From the NCBI RefSeq assembly GCF_001824475.1, contig NZ_MHXN01000007.1, positions 7,611 to 71,610 on the forward strand: a stretch of 64,000 nt of DNA, given 5' to 3'. How positions within the stretch are numbered: position 1 is the stretch's first letter; the number at the start of each line of letters is the position of its first letter. The translations under genes and the position numbers were made by a program. Source of the DNA: Phenylobacterium sp. RIFCSPHIGHO2_01_FULL_69_31 (lineage in GTDB: Bacteria; Pseudomonadota; Alphaproteobacteria; Caulobacterales; Caulobacteraceae). Under the pieces are notes generated by a model. That model had not been told where the DNA came from. It saw only the letters and a list, made by a program, of their open reading frames with translations, and did not search any database. This document shows, piece by piece, positions 17,104 through 24,969 of this stretch.

Positions 17104-17586
17104 ATGCGCGCCGCCGTCCTCAGCCTCGTCGCTCTCACGATCGTCGCCGCCTCCCGCGAGGCGCAGGCCCAAGCCGCCATCACCGAGACGGCGGTCCGGG
17201 CCTTCGTGGCCCGCCAGCAGGCGGCGTGGAACGCGGACGACCGCGAGCGCTACTTCGCGGGCTTCATCCCCGAGGCGCGCTTCACCGACCAGGCGTATGT
17301 CGGCGACAAGCCGCCGGTGCCCTACGGAACCTCGACCCTGGCGCAGGCGCGGGCCCAGGCGCGGCGGATGCGCGGCAAGGCCCGCGAGGCGGTCGAGGTG
17401 ACCCGCATCGAGATCGCGCCCGACGGCCGCTCGGCCAGGGTGCTGGCGCGGGTGGGATCCACCGTGGAGACGGACGGCCGCGTCCGCCGCCTCTGCGCCT
17501 CGCGCGTCCAGACCCTGGTGCTGGCGGGCGGGCGACTGCGCTCGACCGGCAAGACCGACACTTTCGTGAAGTGCCGGGGAGGATGA
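17104..17586 (+). CDS. Secreted NTF2-like protein
   Basis: The 160-residue product begins with a signal peptide (MRAAVLSLVALTIVAASREAQA) and continues as a nuclear-transport-factor-2-like cone fold. The motif AVRAFVARQQAAWNADDRERYFAGF is the usual first helix of this family, followed by beta strands ending in GRLRSTGKTDTFVKC. NTF2-like proteins are binding proteins or small enzymes; nothing in the sequence gives a substrate. It is the second gene after EcsC on the same strand and is followed by the secreted cyclophilin. Confidence 0.75.
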   Translation: MRAAVLSLVALTIVAASREAQAQAAITETAVRAFVARQQAAWNADDRERYFAGFIPEARFTDQAYVGDKPPVPYGTSTLAQARAQARRMRGKAREAVEVTRIEIAPDGRSARVLARVGSTVETDGRVRRLCASRVQTLVLAGGRLRSTGKTDTFVKCRGG

Positions 17587-17619
17587 CGCGGGCCGGCGCC
17601 TGGGGCTAACCTCCGCGCC

Positions 17620-18360
17620 ATGCTCCGCCGCACCCTGATCGCCCTCTCCGTCGCCGCCTTCGCCGCCGCCGCCCAGGCCCAGCCAGCGCCTGCGCCGGCT
17701 GCACCGACCGCCACACCGACGCCGAAGCCGCCCGCCAAGCCGAACCCCCGCGTGAAGATCGAGACCGCGCAGGGGGCCATCGTCGTCGAGCTCTACGCCG
17801 ACAAGGCGCCCATCACCGTGGCCAACTATCTGCGCTATGTGGACCGCGGCCTGTTCAACGGCGCGACCTTCTATCGGGCCTCGCGGCCGCCGGGCTACAC
17901 GGCCACCGACTACGGTTCGATCCAGGGCGGGCTGCAGAACGACCCGAAGAAGGTGCTGCCGCCCATCGCGCACGAATCCACGATCAAGACCGGGCTGAAG
18001 CACGGCGACGGCACGATCTCGATGGGCCGGCACGCGCCGGGCACCGCCCAGTCGGATTGGTTCATCACCCTGGGCGACATGAGCTATCTCGACGCCGACC
18101 CGAAGAACCCCCGGGGCTCGCCCGGCTTCGCCGCCTTCGGCCAGGTCGTCGAAGGCCTGGATGTGGTGAAGAAGATCATCGCCCTGCCGGTGGACCCCAA
18201 CAAGGGCGAGGGGGCGATGAAGGGCGAGATCCTGAAGCAGCCGGTCCGGATTACCCGCATCTCCCGGGTGGCCACGCCCGCGCCCGCGCCCGCAGCGGAA
18301 CCCTCGCCTGCGCCTGCGCCACCACCAGCCGCGTCGGAGCCCGTGCCGACCCCAAAATGA
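17620..18360 (+). CDS. Secreted peptidyl-prolyl cis-trans isomerase (cyclophilin)
   Basis: The 246-residue product has a signal peptide (residues 1-20, ending AQA), a Pro/Ala-rich linker, a cyclophilin-type domain (about 47-225) and a second Ala/Pro-rich tail. Recognisable parts are IVVELYADKAPITVANYLRYVD, FNGATFYRASRP, GTISMGRHAPGTAQSDWFITLGD and FAAFGQVVEGLDVV. It catalyses proline isomerisation and helps folding in the periplasm. The low-complexity tails (APAPAP) are common in Caulobacterales periplasmic proteins. Confidence 0.92.
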   Translation: MLRRTLIALSVAAFAAAAQAQPAPAPAAPTATPTPKPPAKPNPRVKIETAQGAIVVELYADKAPITVANYLRYVDRGLFNGATFYRASRPPGYTATDYGSIQGGLQNDPKKVLPPIAHESTIKTGLKHGDGTISMGRHAPGTAQSDWFITLGDMSYLDADPKNPRGSPGFAAFGQVVEGLDVVKKIIALPVDPNKGEGAMKGEILKQPVRITRISRVATPAPAPAAEPSPAPAPPPAASEPVPTPK

Positions 18361-18370
18361 GACTCTATTC

Positions 18371-18400
18371 TTGATTTGAGACTCTCGTCTCACTTATAAG
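18371..18400 (+). promoter_or_regulatory. Promoter with overlapping TetR-type operator
   Basis: A -35-like TTGATT (18371-18376) and a -10-like TATAAG (18395-18400) are 18 bases apart. Between them lies the perfect palindrome TGAGAC-TCTC-GTCTCA (18377-18392), with a further half-site TGAGACTC at 18358-18365. Position and form suggest that the TetR protein encoded two genes downstream represses this promoter. This is read from sequence only. Confidence 0.6.
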
Positions 18401-18428
18401 CGCCGCCATTGGATGATGGAGGCGGCGC

Positions 18429-18848
18429 ATGGCCCTTTCTCGCGCTCAGATGGACGCTCGGATGGACGAGCACTTCGGCTATGAGCAGGCCGACGATGTG
18501 GTCGGGGTGCTCGCGACCCTGACGCCCGATTGCGAGCACGACATCGTGGGCTCGCCGACGGGCCCGACCGTGGGTCCGGAAGGGGCCCGGGGCTTCTACG
18601 AGGCCCTGTTCGCCGACCTGGCCGACGGGCGGATCGCGACGGTCCGCCGGCTGTACGGCGAGGACTTCCTGGTGGACGAGAGCGTCTGGACCGGCCGCGC
18701 GCCGGGCCGGCCGTTCGGCCTGGAGGGCCGGGACCGGCCGCTGAGCTTCCGCCTGCTGCACGTGGTGGAGTATGCGGACGATGGCCGGATGAAGCGCGAG
18801 AACGTCTGGATCGACCTCGCCGCCATCCTGCAACAGCTTCCGCAATGA
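18429..18848 (+). CDS. SnoaL-like / NTF2-like protein
   Basis: The 139-residue cytoplasmic protein has the polyketide-cyclase-like (SnoaL/NTF2) fold pattern: VVGVLATLTPDCEHDIVGSP, GARGFYEALFADL, and LLHVVEYADDGRMKRENVWIDLAAIL. Members isomerise or hydrolyse small hydrophobic substrates, or simply bind them. The first gene of a two-gene operon; its stop overlaps the TetR start (ATGA). The preceding promoter carries a palindrome that is a likely operator for that TetR, so a small-molecule inducible pair is inferred. Confidence 0.8.
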   Translation: MALSRAQMDARMDEHFGYEQADDVVGVLATLTPDCEHDIVGSPTGPTVGPEGARGFYEALFADLADGRIATVRRLYGEDFLVDESVWTGRAPGRPFGLEGRDRPLSFRLLHVVEYADDGRMKRENVWIDLAAILQQLPQ

Positions 18849-19426
18849 GCGGCGCGCGCGCCAACCAGCGCCTGCGCACCCGCAAGGACCTGCTGGACGC
18901 CGCCGTCCGGCTGAGCCGCGAGGCCGCCTCGCCCAGCTTCGAGGAGATCGCCGAGGCGGCCATGGTCTCGCGCGCCACGGCCTATCGCTACTTCCCCGGC
19001 CTGGACGCCCTGATGTCCGAGGCCGCCGTCCACATGGACACGCCCACGCCCGAGACGCTCTTCGGCGACGAGCCGTCGACGGACGCCCTAGCCCGGGTGG
19101 AGAAGCTGGACGCCGCGCTCTCGGCGCTGGTCGTGGCCAACGAGGCGCCGCTGCGGGCGCTGCTGGCCCGGACCGTCCAGCAACCGCCCGGCGAGGCCCC
19201 GGTTCGCCAGAACCGCCGCAGCCCGCTGGTGGCCGCCGCCCTGGCCGGCGCCGATCCGCCGCTGGCGCCCGACCGGCTGGACCTGCTCGCCAAGGCCCTG
19301 CCCCTGCTGCTGGGCATCGAGACGCGGGTGGTCTTCAAGGACGTGCTGCAGCTGGACGACGTCGAGGCCGCGCGCGTCCGCCGCTGGATGATCCGCGCCC
19401 TGGTGGAGGCCGCACGGAGAGGTTAG
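18845..19426 (+). CDS. TetR/AcrR-family regulator of the SnoaL-like gene
   Basis: The 193-residue repressor has an N-terminal helix-turn-helix (residues about 25-50, SFEEIAEAAMVSRATAYRYFPG) and a variable ligand-binding domain. The ATG overlaps the SnoaL-like stop as ATGA, so both proteins are made together. It probably binds the TGAGAC-TCTC-GTCTCA site in the promoter of its own operon and releases it on ligand binding. The ligand is not deducible. Confidence 0.85.
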   Translation: MSGARANQRLRTRKDLLDAAVRLSREAASPSFEEIAEAAMVSRATAYRYFPGLDALMSEAAVHMDTPTPETLFGDEPSTDALARVEKLDAALSALVVANEAPLRALLARTVQQPPGEAPVRQNRRSPLVAAALAGADPPLAPDRLDLLAKALPLLLGIETRVVFKDVLQLDDVEAARVRRWMIRALVEAARRG

Positions 19427-19430
19427 CGTC

Positions 19431-19913
19431 GTGGGCATGAGCGAGACGCCCCAGGCTCCGGAGGACGGCTGGAAACATTCCGGCGTCCGCGTCGTTCGCG
19501 GCGACCAGCTGGACCCGGCCGCCGCGACCACGCCGGGCATGGACCGCGCCGTCGCCATCGACCGCGCCCGTACTGGAGCCCAGAAACTCTGGGCCGGGAC
19601 GGTGCACATCCACGCCAACGCCAAGACCGGCCCGCATCACCACGGCCCGCTGGAAAGCGTGATCTATGTGGTCTCGGGTCGGGCCCGCATGCGCTGGGGC
19701 GAGCACCTGGAGTTCGTGGCCGAGGCGGGGCCGGGCGACTTCATCTATGTGCCGCCCTACGTGCCGCACCAGGAGATCAACGCCTCCACCGACGAGACCC
19801 TCTCCTGTGTGCTGGTGCGGTCGGACAGCGAGGCGGTGGTGGTGAACCTGGAGATCGAGCCGGCGGAGACGCCGGAAGGCGTCGCCTGGATCGACCCGAT
19901 CCATCGCGGTTAG
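19431..19913 (+). CDS. Cupin domain protein
   Basis: The 160-residue protein is a single cupin barrel. Metal-binding motifs are GPHHHGPLESVIYVVSG (motif 1, His/His/Glu) and PGDFIYVPPYVPHQE (motif 2, His). Cupins act as dioxygenases, isomerases or binding proteins; the substrate here is unknown. A GGAGAGG ribosome site precedes GTG at 19431; ATG at 19437 is the alternative. It follows the TetR gene by four bases, so it may belong to the same operon, and converges on a cyclase gene with a strong hairpin between them. Confidence 0.82.
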   Translation: MGMSETPQAPEDGWKHSGVRVVRGDQLDPAAATTPGMDRAVAIDRARTGAQKLWAGTVHIHANAKTGPHHHGPLESVIYVVSGRARMRWGEHLEFVAEAGPGDFIYVPPYVPHQEINASTDETLSCVLVRSDSEAVVVNLEIEPAETPEGVAWIDPIHRG

Positions 19914-19938
19914 AGGGCGTCGGGCGGCGGTTTTCGGA

Positions 19939-19958
19939 TTCCCCCGCCTGCGGGGGAA
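19939..19958. terminator. Hairpin between cupin and cyclase genes
   Basis: TTCCCCCGC-CT-GCGGGGGAA forms a 9-base-pair stem between two convergent genes. TTTT precedes it on the plus strand, giving AAAA after the hairpin for minus-strand reading, so no U-run follows in either direction. A terminator role is inferred from position. Confidence 0.5.
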
Positions 19959-19969
19959 GCGGGCGGGCT

Positions 19970-20593
19970 CTAGACCACCGCGTGATAGGTCAGCGCCAGC
20001 CCGGAGATGCTGGCGCGTTCGGCGGCGGTCGCCACCGTTTCGGGCAATTCCGTCCGGGCGGCCTCGGTGAGCAGGATCATGCCGCCTTGGGCCACGTCCT
20101 CGCCCAGCTTGGAGGCCAGGTTCACCTCGTCGCCGAACAGGTCGTGCCCGCCGAGCACCAGAATGTCGCCGAAGCCGATGCCGATGGAGGCGTAGAGGCG
20201 TCGGGTCGCTGGCAGCAGCACATTGACCGTGTTGAGCTGGCGGATGATCTCGCGCGCCGCCGCCACGGCCTGCGAGACCTCGTCAAACAGGCAATAGAGG
20301 TTGTCTGCCTCGGCCTTCACGAGGATGCCGCCGCACGCCTCGATGGTGGGCGCCGCCAGAAGGCGCATCTGATGGATCATCAGGAGGAACGAGACCACCC
20401 CGTGCACCTGGGTGGTGCGCGAGAAGCCGCTCATGTCCAGAACGAGAACCGCGCGGCGCTGGGTGAACTCGCGCTCGATCGATTGCGAGATCTCCACCCG
20501 CAGTTCCGGATGGTCGATGATTTGCGAGAGCAGCTCGTCCAGCCGCTCACGCGTGTTGAGCGGCGCCGCCGCCTCCAGCACGACGTGGTTCAT
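19970..20593 (-). CDS. Class III adenylate/guanylate cyclase domain protein
   Basis: The 207-residue soluble protein is a single class III cyclase catalytic domain that would make cAMP or cGMP from the nucleoside triphosphate. The first metal Asp is in VLVLDMSGFSRTT (Asp53), and the second is in KAEADNLYCLFDEV (Asp97), at the usual 44-residue distance. GDEVNLASKLGE corresponds to the GDxVNxAxRLE motif. A short helical N-terminus precedes it, with no sensor domain. Start ATG 20593 follows GGGGAGG. Substrate-specifying residues were not checked in detail, so activity is probable but not certain. Confidence 0.82.
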   Translation of the reverse strand: MNHVVLEAAAPLNTRERLDELLSQIIDHPELRVEISQSIEREFTQRRAVLVLDMSGFSRTTQVHGVVSFLLMIHQMRLLAAPTIEACGGILVKAEADNLYCLFDEVSQAVAAAREIIRQLNTVNVLLPATRRLYASIGIGFGDILVLGGHDLFGDEVNLASKLGEDVAQGGMILLTEAARTELPETVATAAERASISGLALTYHAVV

Positions 20594-20674
20594 GACGCCT
20601 CCCCAGGCTGCGCCATGGCAACGCTTGGGCAGAGCCAAGTCAAGGCGAGGCTCGCATCAGGCGAGTGATGGACT

Positions 20675-21457
20675 ATGTCTGGGGCCATGACCGCTGTTCC
20701 GGCCAAGCCCGTCGCCCCGCCCAACAACCTGATCGGCCTTGGCCTGATGGCCGCCTTCCTGGCGTTCGGCGCGGCGCTCGTCCTGGCGCCGGCCGGCAAG
20801 TCGCCACTGACCTTCGCCTTCATCATGACGGGGTGGGTGCTGGCGGTGATGGCGCACGAGTTCGCCCATGCGGGCGTCGCCTGGCTGGCCGGCGACCATA
20901 CCGTACGGGAGAAGGGCTACCTCTCCTTCGACCCCCGGCGCTACGGCGACCTGGGCACGAGCCTGGTGATCCCGCTGATCGCCCTGGCGCTGGGCGGGAT
21001 CGGTTTTCCCGGGGGCGCGGTCTATCTGCGCAACGACCTGATGCGCGGCCCGGGCTGGCGCGCCGCCGCCTCGCTGGCAGGCTCTGGCGCCACGCTGCTG
21101 GTCCTGCTGGTCCTCGCCTCGGTGCTTGGGCTCTGGACCCCGTCGACCTCTACGAGCCCCCTCTTCGCGGCGCTGGCGATGCTGGCCTTCCTGCAGGCCA
21201 CCGCCCTGATCCTGAACCTCCTGCCCCTGCCCGGCCTGGACGGGTTCAACGCGCTCCGACCGTTCCTTCCGCGAAGCTGGGCGCCTGCGATCCGCAAGGC
21301 GGAGGGGGTCGCCCTGCTGTTGCTGCTGGCCGCCGTGTTCCTGTTGCCGGGTTTCAGCGACCTGCTGTTTGGCGGGGCCGTCGTCCTGGCGGCTGCCCTC
21401 GGCGTGCCGGTCGAGGCCATGCAGGCCGGCTGGGACGCCTTCCACTTCTGGCGCTGA
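20675..21457 (+). CDS. Site-2 protease family (M50) integral membrane metallopeptidase
   Basis: The 260-residue polytopic protein has the zinc motif HEFAH (His61, Glu62, His65) in an early membrane helix. The second conserved motif NLLPLPGLDGF, with the third zinc ligand Asp, lies near residue 190. Four to six hydrophobic segments are visible. M50 proteins cleave transmembrane substrates, often in signalling; this compact form lacks a PDZ domain. ATG at 20675 is adopted; ATG at 20687 is possible. It is divergent from the cyclase gene. Confidence 0.85.
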   Translation: MSGAMTAVPAKPVAPPNNLIGLGLMAAFLAFGAALVLAPAGKSPLTFAFIMTGWVLAVMAHEFAHAGVAWLAGDHTVREKGYLSFDPRRYGDLGTSLVIPLIALALGGIGFPGGAVYLRNDLMRGPGWRAAASLAGSGATLLVLLVLASVLGLWTPSTSTSPLFAALAMLAFLQATALILNLLPLPGLDGFNALRPFLPRSWAPAIRKAEGVALLLLLAAVFLLPGFSDLLFGGAVVLAAALGVPVEAMQAGWDAFHFWR

Positions 21458-21576
21458 CCGCGGTTTCGCCTTACAGGCGCAATCCGTTGCTGAGAGGCGC
21501 GCGGGTGGGCTACGGCCATGGCGAACACGTTCTGCGGGGCACGGGCCGCAGGACGAGCCACATCGGGGCTTCACTG

Positions 21577-21846
21577 ATGAAACGCCTTCTCGCCGCTGCG
21601 TCCGTCGCCGCCGGCCTGCTTTTTGCGACCGCCGGCCACGCGGTCGAGGTCTACGACCAACCGCTCACCACGGAGGGCGAGTCCCCCCTGGCGGCCGAGC
21701 CGGCCCATCCGGCCGCCGCGGGCCTGGAGAACCTCTATCACCTCGCCGGATCGGTGCCCGAGCCGATGACCTGGGCGATGATGATCATCGGGTTCGGCGC
21801 CGCCGGCCAGATCCTGCGCCGCCGTCGGGCCATGGGTCATCTCTGA
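21577..21846 (+). CDS. Mini PEPxxWA-CTERM protein, 89 residues
   Basis: The whole protein consists of a signal peptide (MKRLLAAASVAAGLLFATAGHA), about 35 residues of spacer and a C-terminal sorting signal. The signal is VPEPMTWAMMIIGFGAAGQ followed by RRRR. It is an unusually short exosortase substrate: once both signals are removed, only some 35 residues remain. ATG at 21577 gives a proper signal peptide; the longer upstream frame is a shadow. Nothing else is known of its role. Confidence 0.8.
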   Translation: MKRLLAAASVAAGLLFATAGHAVEVYDQPLTTEGESPLAAEPAHPAAAGLENLYHLAGSVPEPMTWAMMIIGFGAAGQILRRRRAMGHL

Positions 21847-21914
21847 TCCCGCTTGAGGCGCGCCCGGCCGCCCGATAGCGTCGCAGTCTCGACGGTCGGT
21901 CGGCGGAGGGTCGG

Positions 21915-22607
21915 ATGAAGGGCGTGATCAGCCTCGGGCAGGCGGTCGGCATCTGGCTGCTGATCGTGGTTCTCAGCCTGGGGGTCGGGCTGATCCCGCT
22001 GGCCATCTGGGCCGCCCTGGTGTTCCTCGGCGCCTCGGAGCGGGCCGCGAAGGCGAACGAGACCCTCGACCGGACCCTGATGACCGGCGAGACTGTGACG
22101 GCGCGCGCGGTCCAGCATCGCGCCTTCGCCCTCTTCAAGCGCCGCACGGTGATCGCCATCACCTCCAGCCGCATCCTGACGGTTCAGCGCGGGCTGCTGG
22201 GCGGCTTCAAGATGGCCGACATGCAGTGGAAGGACCTCAAGGACGCCCGCCTGGAGCAGAACATCCTCGACAGCCTCTGCGGCTCCAACCTCGCCTTCGA
22301 CAGCCTGCTGCTGGGTCACGCCGGCATCGCGGTGGATGGCGTGCCCAGCGAAGCCGCCTCGGCCATGTATGCCAAGGCCCAGTACGAGGAGCAGGCCTGG
22401 GAGGAGAAGCGGCGGGTGCGCAGCCTCGAGGAAACCCGGGCGGCCTCCGGCGGCGTGTCGATCGGCGCGGGCGACGGCGCGGGGCCCGGCCCCGGGGGCG
22501 ACCGCATGGTCGACGAGATCCGCAAGGCCAAGGACCTGCTGGACGCCGGCGCGATCAACGACGCCGAGTTCCAGGAGATGAAGGCCAAGATCCTGGGCCG
22601 GGCCTGA
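21915..22607 (+). CDS. Membrane-anchored PH-like and SHOCT domain protein
   Basis: The 230-residue protein starts with a transmembrane segment (about residues 10-35, VGIWLLIVVLSLGVGLIPLA). A bacterial PH-like beta domain follows (about 60-130, FKRRTVIAITSSRILTVQRGLLGG). The end is a C-terminal SHOCT module (EIRKAKDLLDAGAINDAEFQEMKAKIL), a short oligomerisation motif. It probably acts as an inner-membrane scaffold, but its partner is unknown. It lies 67 bases before ruvC. Confidence 0.75.
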   Translation: MKGVISLGQAVGIWLLIVVLSLGVGLIPLAIWAALVFLGASERAAKANETLDRTLMTGETVTARAVQHRAFALFKRRTVIAITSSRILTVQRGLLGGFKMADMQWKDLKDARLEQNILDSLCGSNLAFDSLLLGHAGIAVDGVPSEAASAMYAKAQYEEQAWEEKRRVRSLEETRAASGGVSIGAGDGAGPGPGGDRMVDEIRKAKDLLDAGAINDAEFQEMKAKILGRA

Positions 22608-22674
22608 GGCGCCTTTACCCTCTCTTCACCATTCCAACCCCTTCGTCGTTCGGGCATCTTGTCCGGAACAGACG

Positions 22675-23184
22675 ATGAACGCCCCGATTCGACTTCCCCC
22701 CGTCCGGATCCTAGGCCTGGACCCCGGCCTGCGCCGCACCGGCTGGGGCGTCATCGCGTGCGAAGGGGCGCGGCTCAGCCACGTGGCCCACGGCGTCATC
22801 GCCCCGAAGGACAGCCTGCCCTTCGCCGAGCGCCTGCTCTGCCTGTTTTCCGAGATCGAGGCCGTCATCGCCGCGCACGCCCCGGACGAGGCCGCGGTCG
22901 AAGAGACCTTCATGAACAACAACGCCCAGTCGGCGCTGAAGCTGGGCCACGCCCGGGCCATGGCGATGATCGTGCCGGCCCGCGCGGGCCTACCGGTGGC
23001 CGAGTACGCCGCCACGGTGGTGAAAAAGGCGGTGGTCGGTACGGGCGGGGCCGACAAGGCCCAGGTCGGCTGGATGATCGCCCGCCTGCTGCCGGCGGCC
23101 GGCAAGACCAGGGCCGACGCAGCCGACGCCCTAGCGGTGGCAATTGCCCACGCCCACGCGAGGACCGCCCGGCGCGTGGCCTGA
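22675..23184 (+). CDS. ruvC: Holliday junction endonuclease RuvC
   Basis: This 169-residue enzyme is the resolvase that cuts Holliday junctions during homologous recombination, working with RuvAB. Catalytic acidic residues are visible in ILGLDPGLRRTGWG (Asp), AAVEETFMNNNAQSALKLGHARA (Glu), and the C-terminal DAADALAVAIAHAH (Asp). The length is standard. ruvA and ruvB, usually immediately downstream, are not present here; the next gene is a convergent PEPxxWA-CTERM gene. Confidence 0.95.
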   Translation: MNAPIRLPPVRILGLDPGLRRTGWGVIACEGARLSHVAHGVIAPKDSLPFAERLLCLFSEIEAVIAAHAPDEAAVEETFMNNNAQSALKLGHARAMAMIVPARAGLPVAEYAATVVKKAVVGTGGADKAQVGWMIARLLPAAGKTRADAADALAVAIAHAHARTARRVA

Positions 23185-23202
23185 CCGTTTCAGCCGGCCA
23201 AC

Positions 23203-23235
23203 AAAAAAGGCGCCGGCTCTGGAGACCGGCGCCTT
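23203..23235 (-). terminator. Intrinsic terminator of the PEPxxWA-CTERM gene
   Basis: A 10-base-pair stem AAGGCGCCGG (23207-23216) / CCGGCGCCTT (23226-23235) is followed, on the minus strand, by six U residues (A-run 23203-23208). It lies 20 bases after the stop of the PEPxxWA-CTERM gene at 23255. For ruvC on the other strand there is a hairpin but no U-run. This is the clearest intrinsic terminator in the window. Confidence 0.85.
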
Positions 23236-23254
23236 CCTGTCCTGCGGCTGGGCG

Positions 23255-23932
23255 CTACGCGAAGGCCATCGCGCGCCGCCGGCGCATCAGCGTGCCGACG
23301 CCGCCGAAGCCCAGGATCATCATGGCCCAGGTCGCGGGCTCGGGAACCGCGGCGCCGGCGAAGATCGCGCCGATGTCGCCGATCTCCAGCGAGTAGTTGC
23401 CCGACGCCATCGTCACGGCGGTGATCGCGCTATCGAAGCTGAACGTCAGGCGGCCGTTGGTGGTGAACGAGGTCTGGCTGCCGTTGGCGTCCATCCCCGG
23501 CAGGGCCGCGAGGATCGCGCCGGTCACCACCTGGCTCGTGCCGTCGGCCAGGCTGAAGGTGAAGCTGTTAAAACGGTCCAACGAGCCGATGTAGAAGCTG
23601 ATCGAGCTCAGCAGCGGCGTGTCCAGCGTCACGCTCTGATTCTTCTGGATGCTCAGGTACTGCGTCTCGTCCCAGCTATCGGGCGAGAGCGCCGGGGCCG
23701 CGCTGAGCTTGGCGGTCGAGCCGGTGAACAGCACGCCCGTCCCAGTCAACGAAAAATCGGATCCCAAAGCGAGATCGCCCAACGTCGCGCCGCCATCGAA
23801 GTCGGTGACCAAGGTTTCGCCCGCATTCAGATCGGCCTGGTAGCCGATGAAGGTCACCGCGGCGTTCGCGGAGCCGGCGGCCATCGCAATCGCCGCCGCG
23901 CCCGCCAGGGCGTAGAGTGGTTTCAGGTGCAT
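23255..23932 (-). CDS. PEPxxWA-CTERM sorting domain protein
   Basis: The 225-residue product has a signal peptide (MHLKPLYALAGAAAIAMAAGSANA) and a beta-rich, probably extracellular domain. The C-terminal signal is VPEPATWAMMILGFGGVGTL plus RRRR. Asn-, Ser- and Thr-rich strands (SGNYSLEIGDIGAIF) are like other PEP-CTERM proteins of this lineage. It has its own promoter and terminator, being flanked by convergent ruvC and the rhodanese gene. It may be surface-anchored by an exosortase; none lies in the window. Confidence 0.85.
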   Translation of the reverse strand: MHLKPLYALAGAAAIAMAAGSANAAVTFIGYQADLNAGETLVTDFDGGATLGDLALGSDFSLTGTGVLFTGSTAKLSAAPALSPDSWDETQYLSIQKNQSVTLDTPLLSSISFYIGSLDRFNSFTFSLADGTSQVVTGAILAALPGMDANGSQTSFTTNGRLTFSFDSAITAVTMASGNYSLEIGDIGAIFAGAAVPEPATWAMMILGFGGVGTLMRRRRAMAFA

Positions 23933-24049
23933 CCGTCATATCCCCAAATGGCCGGCAGGCAGGGAGAGCCCGCAAGCGCACGCGTCACAGCCGAAGGGAA
24001 ACCCTGACCCGGCGGCGCAGGTTCCTGGGATAACGCGTTTTTTGCGCGG

Positions 24050-24940
24050 CTATTCCTCGACCGGACCGTCGCGCCGCGACCAGTCCTCGAACGAGCCGTC
24101 GTAGAGCAGGACGTCGAGCCCGAGCGTACGGGCGGCGAATAGGGTGGCGCTGGCCTGCTGACCCACGTGGCAGTAGGCGATGACGGTGTCGCCCTTCTTC
24201 ACGCCCGCCGCCTGGAACCGGGCCGCGATCGCCTCCGGCGATGCCAGCTTCTGGTCGGGCGTCGTGACCTCCACGAACGGCACGCTCCGGGCGCCGGCCA
24301 CGTGGCCGGCCTTGTGCGGCCGCGCCGCGGTCCCGCCGCTGCGGGCGCCGGAGAAGAACTCGGGGGCGCGCGCATCCACCACCGCATAGCCGCGCCGGCC
24401 GGCGTGGGCCTTCACGAAGTCGGCGTCGACCACTAGCGGCTTGAACCGGATCGGCCGCAGCCGGCCGGGCCGCGGCGCCGGAACCTCGGTCGAGAGCGCG
24501 CCGCCGGCGGCCTTCCACGCGGCCGTGCCGCCGTTGAGAAGGACGGTGCGCCGGCCCAGCCCTGCGGCGTCCAGGGTGAACACGACGCGCGTCGCCGACT
24601 GGATGCCGTCGCGCGTCGGTACGACCACGATCCGTGAACGTTGCGAGACGCCCAGCGCCATCAGCCTGGCGCGCAGGGCCTCCGGCTCCGGCAGTTCCAG
24701 GATCAGCGGGTCCGGCCCGCGGGGCGGAGCGGCGAAATCGGCCAGGCTCACCAGATGCGCGCCGGGGATGTGGCCGGCCGCGTACCCGGCGCGGTCGCCG
24801 ACCTGCAGGATCACTAGAGCAGGATCGTCCAGACGCTTCGCCAGCCACGCCGGCTCCACCACGAGCCGCTCACGCGCCGTCGCCGCAAACCCCGGCTGGA
24901 CCAGCGCCAGCGCCAGCAGCACCGCCAGAAGAAACCGCAT
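24050..24940 (-). CDS. Periplasmic tandem-rhodanese sulfurtransferase
   Basis: The 296-residue protein has a signal peptide (MRFLLAVLLALALVQPGFA) and two rhodanese domains. The first (about 30-150) lacks the catalytic Cys (VVVPTRDG in the active-site position), as is usual for the N-terminal domain of thiosulfate/mercaptopyruvate sulfurtransferases. The second has IAYCHVGQQASATLF with the persulfide-forming Cys257. It transfers sulfane sulfur from thiosulfate or 3-mercaptopyruvate to an acceptor. Start 24940 is fixed by a GGAGG site and the signal peptide. It lies 29 bases downstream of the DSP-ARH gene. Confidence 0.87.
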   Translation of the reverse strand: MRFLLAVLLALALVQPGFAATARERLVVEPAWLAKRLDDPALVILQVGDRAGYAAGHIPGAHLVSLADFAAPPRGPDPLILELPEPEALRARLMALGVSQRSRIVVVPTRDGIQSATRVVFTLDAAGLGRRTVLLNGGTAAWKAAGGALSTEVPAPRPGRLRPIRFKPLVVDADFVKAHAGRRGYAVVDARAPEFFSGARSGGTAARPHKAGHVAGARSVPFVEVTTPDQKLASPEAIAARFQAAGVKKGDTVIAYCHVGQQASATLFAARTLGLDVLLYDGSFEDWSRRDGPVEE

Positions 24941-24969
24941 CGCGCGAACCTCCGAAAATCCCCGGCAGG

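Noticed and set aside
16360..18393. Minus-strand open frame of about 680 codons opposite EcsC, NTF2-like and cyclophilin genes
   Set aside because: Antisense shadow, His/Arg/Gly-rich with no motif; the plus-strand genes have signal peptides and family blocks.
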